From: Calditrichota bacterium
GTDB taxonomy: Bacteria > Zhuqueibacterota > Zhuqueibacteria > Zhuqueibacterales > Geothermadaptataceae
DNA length: 8,074 nucleotides
Assembly (NCBI GenBank): GCA_008501545.1
Contig: QQUM01000586.1
Coordinates: forward strand, 1-8,074
Direction of reading: 5' to 3'
A program made the translations under genes and the position numbers. This document shows positions 1 to 5,400 of this stretch, one piece after another. Under the pieces are notes generated by a model that saw nothing but the letters and a program-made list of their open reading frames with translations, had not been told where the DNA came from and made no database searches. The stretch's first letter is position 1, and each line of letters opens with the position of its first letter.

Positions 1-2
1 TA

Positions 3-857
3 ACCGACGATATCGATGTATTGCCTTATATTTCTCCGAACAAGCTGGATGAAATATCCAATAAACCGAACATTCAAATAATCAAATATCCTGATCGTGG
101 TTATAGCTTTCTCGCCTTCAACCTGGAACGGCCAATTTTTAAGGATGTGCGTGTGCGTGAAGCCATTGCCAAAGCTATCAACCGTAACAATTTGATACAC
201 GCACTATTGAATGGCAATGGCCAACAAATAGCAGGGCCAATTTTGCCCTATTTTTCAGTATACGATTCTTCACTGGTAAAGCACCTTTATGATCCGCATT
301 TAGCTGCAACGCTGCTGCAAGCGGCTGGCTGGCAGGACATGAATAAAAATGAAATTTTGGAAAATAACGGTAAGGCTTTGGAGTTCTCAATGAAAACCAA
401 TGCAGACAACAAGCTTCGAAGTGATGCATTGGTAATGATTCAAAATGATTTGCAAAAAATTGGTATTCAAGCGAACATCGATTTGGTAGAGGCTGGAAAA
501 TTGGTGGAAGATGTGCTGCAGCGACGCGACTTTGATACCGTTTTTCTCTCCTGGAAAACCGGCTATACTATCAATCCCGCACAAATCTGGCATTCGGATG
601 CAATTAAAAATGGCTATAATTTAGGAGCATATACACAACCGGTTGTCGATTCACTTTTGACAGCCGCACGCAGTGAAATGAATCCATTAAAAATCAAACA
701 GATTTGGCGACGCTTTCAAAACATTGTTGCCCGGGATTATCCATACGCTTTTCTCTATATGCAAGAAAATCCCGCCATTGTGTGCAAGCGGATTCGCAAT
801 ATTAAAATGGATGTGAGAGGATACTTGCCCAACATTGAAAATTGGACTTTGGAATGA
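3..857 (+). CDS. ABC transporter solute-binding protein, family 5 (peptide/nickel type), C-terminal part
   Basis: This is the C-terminal part of an extracytoplasmic ligand-binding protein that delivers a solute, typically an oligopeptide, to an ABC importer. The frame is open from base 3 with no stop, so the gene starts upstream of the window; the TTG at 21 is an internal Leu codon. About 284 residues are visible, compared with 500 or more in complete members. Family 5 hallmarks are present: 'FLAFNLERPIFKDVRVREAI', matching the conserved pattern of Asn, a Pro-Phe pair and VR-AI before a helix, then 'AINRNNLI', a Gly-rich turn leading to 'GPILP', 'AATLLQAAGW', and 'MIQNDLQKIGIQANIDLVE', the family's lobe II strand. 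It ends in TGA. No terminator is obvious after it. Related permease genes occur at 6701 and 7665, but whether they serve this protein is an inference. The ligand cannot be told from the sequence. Confidence 0.9.
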   Translation, partial: TDDIDVLPYISPNKLDEISNKPNIQIIKYPDRGYSFLAFNLERPIFKDVRVREAIAKAINRNNLIHALLNGNGQQIAGPILPYFSVYDSSLVKHLYDPHLAATLLQAAGWQDMNKNEILENNGKALEFSMKTNADNKLRSDALVMIQNDLQKIGIQANIDLVEAGKLVEDVLQRRDFDTVFLSWKTGYTINPAQIWHSDAIKNGYNLGAYTQPVVDSLLTAARSEMNPLKIKQIWRRFQNIVARDYPYAFLYMQENPAIVCKRIRNIKMDVRGYLPNIENWTLE

Positions 858-987
858 CAATACGAGGTGGAAAGTACGACTATACTTAGGTTGGTTCTTA
901 ATTGTTATTTCTTTAGAATTCTTTCATGATTCCAGTACATATCGCTCGATCATATTTGGTTGCTATTCTATGAAAGATGCCTGAAGG

Positions 988-993
988 TATAAT
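988..993 (+). promoter_or_regulatory. possible -10 element upstream of the sigma-54 activator gene
   Basis: A perfect TATAAT lies in the 240-base gap (858-1097) between the solute-binding protein gene and the activator gene. It would start transcription near base 1000 and leave a leader of about 98 bases. No good -35 box sits 16-18 bases upstream (ATTCTA at the 17-base spacing), and there is no TG extension, so this is weak. No GG-N10-GC sigma-54 pattern with good flanks was found in this gap. Nothing else recognisable was seen there. Confidence 0.25.
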
Positions 994-1097
994 ATTTTAG
1001 AATTTGCATAATGAAACAAACACAAGGATTTTGAGCCAAAATTAGATATTGGAAAGGGACCTTCCAGCATTTTTCATCACCAAAACACCATTGATAT

Positions 1098-2540
1098 ATG
1101 GACATAAAGCGCAACGATGAAACACCATTCTCCGTAGAATTGAAATTCCATGTGCTGGTTGTTGGGGACCCACCGGTCGAACATGCAGTCAGAATGTGCT
1201 TTACGAAGCATTTTGAATCAATCGATTTATTCTGTACGGATTCAGGAACAACCGCATTTGATTCCTTTTCCAAAAAAACTCCTGACTTGATTGTTTTAGA
1301 TATGGAATCAAGACGTACGCATGCTCTGAAGTTTTTATCTGCATTTTTCAAATCCGGTGAACAATGCAACATCATCGCTATTGCAGAAAAACCGAGTATA
1401 GAAGATGTCGTGAAATGCGTACGAATGGGGGTGAACGAGTTTATCGCGGCAAATCCGAATTCACAGAAATTGAGGGAATGCCTGTCTGGATTTTTTTTAA
1501 AGTGGGAAAAAAAGAAGAATGGCGCCATTTTCCAGGCTGATCAGCAAAACACGTTTGATTTGCATAATATTATTTCCGGCTGCCCACAGATGCAAGTTGT
1601 GATGGACATTGTCCAAAAAATCATCAAACGTCCTGTAGTCACTGTTCTCCTCCAGGGTGAAACCGGTACTGGGAAAGAGGTGATTGCACGCTGTCTTCAT
1701 TACGGGACGCATAAAAATGAGACCAGTCCGTTTGTTGAAGTAAATTGCTCAGCTATTCCGGAAAATTTGTTGGAAGCCGAGCTTTTTGGCTATGAAAAGG
1801 GGGCATTTACAGATGCAAAATTCAGCAAGAAAGGCCTTTTCGAGCTCGCAGACGGTGGCACCCTGTTTCTTGATGAAATCGGCGATATGCATTTATTGCT
1901 GCAGGCGAAACTCTTGAAAGCTATCGAAGAAAAAAAAATCCGTCGTCTGGGTGGCCTCAAAGATATCTCAGTAAATACGCGGATCATCGCAGCAACAAAT
2001 GCAGATCTTGAGAAACTAGTTGAAAACAGCAGCTTCCGCAAAGATTTATACTACCGCCTCAGTGTGATCAACATATACCTGCCACTACTTCAAGAACGCG
2101 GTGAGGATATTCTGGAATTGGCAAAATTCTTTTTAGAAAAGCATTCCGCCACATATGCGTTACCAGTGCGCAAACTATCTCCGGCTGCTGAACAATTTAT
2201 ACAGCAATACGATTGGCCCGGTAACGTTCGTGAATTGCAGTATGTGATTGAGCGTGTGGTTGTTCTGGGTGAATCAACGGTTATCGAGCTTGCCGAACTG
2301 AAATCTGCATTGTGTATAAAAGAGCAGGATATTCAGAAACAGCACAAAACAGCCAATGGCTGGGAACGCGCAATAGGAATTCCTCGCGGTGGACTTTCGC
2401 TCAAAGATTCCGAGATGTATTTGATAGCTGAAATACTCAAGATGACAAAGGGTAACAAAACCCATGCATCGAAAATACTTGGCATCTCTCGCCCACGACT
2501 CAATCGAAAAATTGAAGAATATAGTATCAGCCTGGGGTAA
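1098..2540 (+). CDS. Sigma-54-dependent transcriptional activator, NtrC type, with degenerate receiver domain
   Basis: This is an enhancer-binding protein that uses ATP hydrolysis to open promoters held by sigma-54 RNA polymerase. Domains: receiver-like (about 17-135), AAA+ (about 158-385), Fis-type helix-turn-helix (about 437-475). Visible AAA+ motifs are Walker A GETGTGKE (187-194), sigma-54 contact loop GAFTDA (235-240, normally GAFTGA), Walker B TLFLDEIG with D259/E260, sensor I IIAATN (296-301), arginine-finger candidates R314 and R320, and sensor II WPGNVREL with R378. The DNA-binding part contains GNKTHASKILGISRPRLNRK. The receiver keeps the likely phospho-acceptor D68 in 'PDLIVLDME' but has Gly23 in place of the first pocket acid, Ala96 for Thr/Ser and Ala118 for Lys. 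An in-frame TGA at 1092-1094 makes ATG 1098 the first possible start; no clear Shine-Dalgarno precedes it. No sensor kinase gene is in the window. A sigma-54 promoter match lies 0.8 kb downstream. Confidence 0.95.
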   Translation: MDIKRNDETPFSVELKFHVLVVGDPPVEHAVRMCFTKHFESIDLFCTDSGTTAFDSFSKKTPDLIVLDMESRRTHALKFLSAFFKSGEQCNIIAIAEKPSIEDVVKCVRMGVNEFIAANPNSQKLRECLSGFFLKWEKKKNGAIFQADQQNTFDLHNIISGCPQMQVVMDIVQKIIKRPVVTVLLQGETGTGKEVIARCLHYGTHKNETSPFVEVNCSAIPENLLEAELFGYEKGAFTDAKFSKKGLFELADGGTLFLDEIGDMHLLLQAKLLKAIEEKKIRRLGGLKDISVNTRIIAATNADLEKLVENSSFRKDLYYRLSVINIYLPLLQERGEDILELAKFFLEKHSATYALPVRKLSPAAEQFIQQYDWPGNVRELQYVIERVVVLGESTVIELAELKSALCIKEQDIQKQHKTANGWERAIGIPRGGLSLKDSEMYLIAEILKMTKGNKTHASKILGISRPRLNRKIEEYSISLG

Positions 2541-2564
2541 ATTTCTGCTTTAAGGTAAACGATC

Positions 2565-3011
2565 ATGCGATGTGCCAGTGCTGATTACAAAGAATTAGAA
2601 ATACTCAATTTGATTTGTACTTTCAAAACCAGGCCATTTGTCAGCGCATTTTTTTGTCTCATGTTCGTCCCTGCGATTTTGCCTGCCCCAACTCAAAATC
2701 CGGCCGCCAATTACTGGTTTAATCAGGGTTTGAATGAAAAGAATGTGCAATTACGTATTCATGCTTTCACATTGGCTCTGAAATACGATCCGGATTTTGT
2801 TGCTGCTCAATATCACCTGGCCCGATCATTTAATAAAGAACGGAAATACCAAAAAGCAGAGAAAAACTACTTAAAAGCCTACGCGAAAACAAAGGTTCGT
2901 CAGGTTAGCGACACCTTGGTTGTCGATATTTTACAAGAGCTGGCTGAAATTTACAAAAAACTTGCACAATGGAAGGAAATGGAAATTGTGCTCCGTAAAG
3001 CGAAAAATTAA
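2565..3011 (+). CDS. Exported TPR-repeat protein, probably truncated by a frameshift
   Basis: This is a small protein of unknown specific role with a likely signal peptide and TPR helices. An AAGG Shine-Dalgarno (2552-2555) sits 9 bases before the ATG, and an in-frame TAA at 2556-2558 rules out an earlier start. Residues about 25-41 are hydrophobic (FVSAFFCLMFVPAILPA), fitting a signal peptide with a long n-region. TPR-like helix pairs follow at about 49-82 ('LRIHAFTLALKYDPDFVAA') and 83-108 ('YHLARSFNKERKYQKAEKNY'), with another helix pair at about 119-146. The frame ends at TAA 3009-3011, yet TPR-like sequence continues in the +1 frame to 3162. The original protein was therefore probably about 198 residues. 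The gene starts 24 bases after the activator stop and is likely co-transcribed with it. TPRs mediate protein contacts; the partner is unknown. Confidence 0.75.
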   Translation: MRCASADYKELEILNLICTFKTRPFVSAFFCLMFVPAILPAPTQNPAANYWFNQGLNEKNVQLRIHAFTLALKYDPDFVAAQYHLARSFNKERKYQKAEKNYLKAYAKTKVRQVSDTLVVDILQELAEIYKKLAQWKEMEIVLRKAKN

Positions 3012-3162
3012 ACTATATATTCTCCTGGCGGAAACTTACCTGGCCCTGGACCGCAGGGATAAGCAAGCATTACACATCTTTTGGACAGTTCATAAGTTGA
3101 ATTTACAGACGCCACTACAAAAAAGAATCAGCTTGGTTTTAGCGAAAGTCGCCGTTCAATGA
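3007..3162 (+). pseudogene. Frame-displaced C-terminal part of the TPR protein
   Basis: This segment reads in the frame +1 relative to the TPR gene that ends at 3011. It gives IKLYILLAETYLALDRR, then a further helical stretch, up to TGA 3160-3162. The 'LAETYLALDRRDKQALHIF' part has the alternating small and hydrophobic residues of a TPR helix pair, which suggests it is the natural end of the upstream protein. It has no start signal of its own. Skipping one base of the A5 run at 3003-3007 joins the two pieces smoothly (…RKAK-IKLYILL…). It could be a real indel, a sequencing error or, less likely, programmed +1 shifting. Confidence 0.65.
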
Positions 3163-3174
3163 GACCCTTGGGAG

Positions 3175-3337
3175 TGTAACAAAACATTCCGTTTTTTATT
3201 TAAAAAAACCTGTACTAGAACGAAAGGTTACATTCTTTGGATTGACGAGCGAAATAAAATACGGTGGCGTATATTTCTGAAATGTATACAACTACCTGTT
3301 TTTAAAGAGCTAAAAATTGTATCAAACAAAATGTAAC
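3175..3337. repeat. Three dispersed TGTAAC motifs, candidate activator-binding half-sites
   Basis: TGTAAC occurs at 3175-3180 and 3332-3337, and its complement GTTACA at 3227-3232. The last two extend to an 8-base inverted pair, GTTACATT (3227-3234) and AATGTAAC (3330-3337). The copies are spaced 52 and 105 bases apart, close to 5 and 10 helical turns, and all lie upstream of the sigma-54 promoter match at 3353. Enhancer sites for NtrC-type activators usually lie upstream like this, but the link is inference and short motifs recur by chance in AT-rich DNA. Confidence 0.25.
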
Positions 3338-3352
3338 TCGAAATCACATCAC

Positions 3353-3367
3353 TGGCATATTCATTGC
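3353..3367 (+). promoter_or_regulatory. Sigma-54 (-24/-12) promoter
   Basis: The sequence reads TGGCAT-N5-TTGC, with GG at 3354-3355 and GC at 3366-3367 separated by exactly 10 bases as sigma-54 requires. It matches the consensus TGGCAC-N5-TTGC at every core base but one. Transcription would begin near 3379, about 240 bases before the first lipoprotein gene. The site is intergenic, on the right strand, and 0.8 kb downstream of a gene for a sigma-54 activator, which supports it. The long leader is unusual and could hold regulatory RNA or the small open frame at 3410. Confidence 0.65.
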
Positions 3368-3409
3368 GATTTGTGAATGATCAATATCAGTTCAGAATTC
3401 TTTTATAAC

Positions 3410-3529
3410 ATGAAAACCATCTCTGGAGATGATCTAATGGGTCGAGCAGAAATTCGTCATAAGTCTTTCATGAAGCATCATATTTTGGATATTGACTTAC
3501 GCTATCCCAGGAAAGATCATTCTTCTTGA
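3410..3529 (+). CDS. Possible 39-residue small protein
   Basis: An ATG at 3410 opens 39 codons to TGA 3527-3529. It begins about 31 bases after the transcription start predicted for the sigma-54 promoter. The product, starting MKTISGDDLMGRAEIRHKSF, is charged and His-rich (four His) with no membrane segment. There is no Shine-Dalgarno and no family resemblance I can recognise. An open frame this short occurs easily by chance, so it is listed only because of its position. Confidence 0.15.
   Translation: MKTISGDDLMGRAEIRHKSFMKHHILDIDLRYPRKDHSS
3492..3520 (+). promoter_or_regulatory. Weak sigma-70-like promoter before the first lipoprotein gene
   Basis: TTGACT (3492-3497, five of six consensus bases) is followed after 17 bases by GATCAT (3515-3520, four of six). 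This would start transcription near 3527 and leave a leader of about 93 bases. It could provide basal expression in addition to the sigma-54 site at 3353. The -10 box is poor, so support is limited. Confidence 0.22.
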
Positions 3530-3606
3530 TTACGCCTTATCTAGGGAAAATAAAAAAAAACGGTAATCCATTAAAACAAGTAAAATAACAATCATTCATA
3601 TTATTC

Positions 3607-3613
3607 AAGGTGG
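3607..3613 (+). promoter_or_regulatory. Ribosome binding site of the first lipoprotein gene
   Basis: AAGGTGG ends 6 bases before ATG 3620. It decides the start in favour of 3620 over the second in-frame ATG at 3638. Confidence 0.6.
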
Positions 3614-3619
3614 TATATC

Positions 3620-4201
3620 ATGGTAGAGAATTTGATTATGAAAAGAACGGCCCTGTATTTTTCGATTTTCATCTTTAGTGCTTCCGTATGGTTTTCGCAC
3701 GGTTGCCAAAATATTCCCCTAAATGGCCCTAACACATCGGAGCAGTTACGTTTGGAGAGTAACGAGCAGAGTGGGCTGAAACCAATTGTTCTCATGCCAT
3801 TGCTATACAAATCACAAAATAGGTCCAGCAGTATTTTAGGCACGACTGCTGTAGAATTTATGACAGTGAAAGAAGGCGGCATACTCGAACATGGTGGGCA
3901 CAGGATGGTCATTCCACCTGGTGCACTTTCAAATGATCAAAAAATGTATATATCGCTGGATAAAAACAATGCCGCGATTGCCGATTTCGGGCCCGACCAG
4001 ACTTTCAATACTTATGTGAAAATTACGATTTCATACGCGGATGCCTTTCTAGGTGAAAAAAGTGAAAAGGAATTGACCGTTGCCTGGTTTGATGAAACTT
4101 CAGGTAAGTGGCTGCCAGTGCCGAGTTATGTTGATACCCGGAATAAGACTGTCACAGCCAAAACAAATCATTTTACACAATACACACTTTCTCTAAGATA
4201 A
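3620..4201 (+). CDS. Putative lipoprotein with ZU5-like C-terminal domain (intact paralog)
   Basis: This is an exported, probably lipid-anchored protein of 193 residues and unknown function. Lys8/Arg9 precede a hydrophobic stretch (about 11-27), and Cys29 follows in 'WFSHGCQN'. The residues before Cys are not a textbook lipobox, so lipid attachment is likely but not certain. After a low-complexity linker (about 30-80) comes a beta-rich domain (about 84-193) with the ZU5-like signature 'MVIPPGALSNDQKMYISL', then 'DFGPDQTF', 'LTVAWFDETSGKWLPVPS' and the ending 'NHFTQYTLSLR'. Related bacterial lipoproteins often carry a comparable HFS-YAL ending. The downstream gene at 4314-5246 shares this domain, including an identical HFTQYTLSLR end, so the two are tandem paralogs that have diverged at synonymous sites. 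Expression may depend on the sigma-54 promoter at 3353. No enzyme motif is visible; structural or adhesive roles are possible. Confidence 0.85.
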   Translation: MVENLIMKRTALYFSIFIFSASVWFSHGCQNIPLNGPNTSEQLRLESNEQSGLKPIVLMPLLYKSQNRSSSILGTTAVEFMTVKEGGILEHGGHRMVIPPGALSNDQKMYISLDKNNAAIADFGPDQTFNTYVKITISYADAFLGEKSEKELTVAWFDETSGKWLPVPSYVDTRNKTVTAKTNHFTQYTLSLR

Positions 4202-4301
4202 AAACACTCGAGTCGTATCTCAGACCAGGCAGGGCTAAGTAGATTGGTTGTGTGGCTGTTGCTCAATGGACAGTGCAAAAGTTACCACGAAGAATAATTA
4301 C

Positions 4302-4306
4302 AGGAG
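4302..4306 (+). promoter_or_regulatory. Ribosome binding site of the second lipoprotein gene
   Basis: AGGAG lies 7 bases before ATG 4314. It places the start there rather than at the upstream in-frame TTG at 4248. Confidence 0.65.
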
Positions 4307-4313
4307 TTGCATC

Positions 4314-4616
4314 ATGGGAGGTAACATCATTCGAAATTTTGTCGTGTCGGCAAAATACCTCTTCCTTGCTTGTGTTAGTAGTTTGGTTTTTGCTTTGAGT
4401 TGCGGTGAGCAGCATCCGACGAATGTACTTTCACCAAATATGTCTCAGGACTCACAATCCATGTCATTATGGAAGTATGGCACGCCATTGACTGGTGAGA
4501 TCAAGCCAATCAAGTGGAAACCGGGTATGCTTGGCAAAACGCTTGGAAACCGTGGTGAAATATTAGGTGTCTTCGATGCCATTATATTACTACAGGATTT
4601 CATGGCGAATGTGTAA
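4314..4616 (+). CDS. N-terminal part of a lipoprotein gene interrupted by an in-frame stop
   Basis: These 100 codons encode a signal peptide and the first part of a larger exported protein. Lys14 precedes a hydrophobic stretch (about 16-28), and Cys30 in 'VFALSCGEQ' is a likely lipidation site, though the lipobox is atypical. A Ser/Pro/Gly-rich linker follows, and the piece ends in a hydrophobic helix 'VFDAIILLQDFMANV' at TAA 4614-4616. The next codons (from 4617) continue in the same frame into the helical and ZU5-like parts of a paralog of the 3620 gene. This makes the TAA look like a nonsense change inside one gene of about 310 codons. The start is fixed by AGGAG at 4302-4306. Translated alone, this piece would be a short lipoprotein without its functional domain. 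Confidence 0.7.
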   Translation: MGGNIIRNFVVSAKYLFLACVSSLVFALSCGEQHPTNVLSPNMSQDSQSMSLWKYGTPLTGEIKPIKWKPGMLGKTLGNRGEILGVFDAIILLQDFMANV

Positions 4617-4619
4617 TCG

Positions 4620-5246
4620 ATGATTGACGATGATCCCGATTCGAAGCTGGCGAAGAAACTCGAAAGTGATGTTTTGAAAAACGCTGAAAAAGCTTTGGAC
4701 GAGTTGGTCGATGTACCACCGGATCGGGATAAAGCGATCAAAAAAATCGAAGAAACCGGTAAAAAACTCGATAAGATTATCGACGATGGTCTACTTGGCA
4801 TCACAAAAGGCAACGAGTTGCACGACCAACTCGGTGCCGTCACAGAGGCTATCCGGCAGGACGGCGGCTATGAAAAGTGTCGCGGTTCGAAATACACAAA
4901 GCATATTAAGAAAAACCAGGGCGGTGTCATCTATCACTGTGGTCATTCTATAGAGGTAGGCAAGGACGCCCTCAAACATGATTCGGAATTATCCATCCAT
5001 GTTCTTGATACTGAAGATGTCATTGTTGACTTCGGGCCAGATGGCTGGTTCAACAAAATGGTCGAGATTACACTTAACACTGAAGACATGGATTTATCCG
5101 GTATTGACGATGACAATATCGTACTGGTATGGTACGATGAAACGACCGAGACCTGGTATGAAGTTGATGCAAAGTTTGACAGAAAGAAAAATCAACTGAA
5201 GGCGAAAGTGTGGCATTTTACCCAATATACGCTTTCTTTACGTTAA
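4620..5246 (+). pseudogene. C-terminal part of the interrupted lipoprotein: helical domain plus ZU5-like domain
   Basis: This is the continuation, in the same frame, of the gene starting at 4314; only TAA (4614-4616) and TCG separate it from the first part. Numbering from the ATG at 4620, residues 1-80 form charged amphipathic helices ('SKLAKKLESDVLKNAEKALD', 'DKAIKKIEETGKKLDKIIDD'). Their pattern resembles FIMAH-type helical domains of secreted bacterial proteins, whose first helix would lie before the stop. Residues about 97-208 are the ZU5-like domain: 'GGVIYHCGHSIEVGKDAL', 'DFGPDGWF', 'IVLVWYDETTETWYEV' and the ending HFTQYTLSLR, shared with the 3620 product. No signal peptide and no Shine-Dalgarno precede ATG 4620, so independent expression would give an unexported protein. 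Reinitiation after the nearby stop is possible. It is classed as the broken part of one gene unless the stop proves to be an error or is read through. Confidence 0.7.
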
Positions 5247-5400
5247 GGCAATACAACCTGGAAACTTTCAGGCTGTCATTTCAGGAATAACAATTGGGAG
5301 TTGAGCGAAAGCGATCATCTGACATGAATGTTGTTTAGTTCCGCACGATTGCAATGAAATGACGATTAAAAATATTTGAAATGTGAAAGTCTGAAAAAAC

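Larger units (their letters stand above)
3163..3619 (+). other. 457-base non-coding region with promoter signals
   Basis: No convincing gene was found here. The region is AT-rich and holds a sigma-54 promoter match (3353-3367), three TGTAAC motifs upstream of it, a TGTATACA palindrome (3283-3290), a weak sigma-70-like pair (3492-3520), and a 39-codon open frame (3410-3529) without a Shine-Dalgarno. No GC-rich hairpin followed by a T-run is visible, so a factor-independent terminator after the TPR gene cannot be called. Confidence 0.6.

Noticed and set aside
968..1528. 186-codon open frame on the - strand
   Set aside because: It runs antisense to the receiver part of the sigma-54 activator, which has clear domain motifs. 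The reverse product shows no family pattern.
3191..3209. GTTTTTT/AAAAAAC inverted repeat after the TPR gene
   Set aside because: The stem is almost all A-T, with no GC-rich part and no T-run following it, so it is not a convincing terminator.
4248..4313. Upstream TTG start for the second lipoprotein gene
   Set aside because: It would add 22 polar, Cys-containing residues before the signal peptide, and it has no ribosome site. ATG 4314 has AGGAG at proper spacing.
4445..4843. 132-codon open frame on the - strand, rich in Ser
   Set aside because: It is antisense to the lipoprotein gene. The Ser-rich composition is the mirror of the Lys/Asp/Glu-rich coding strand.
5260..5273. GG-N10-GC spacing after the second lipoprotein gene, a possible second sigma-54 promoter
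   Set aside because: The flanks read TGGAAA and AGGC, losing the conserved C after GG and the TT before GC. The match is too weak to call.
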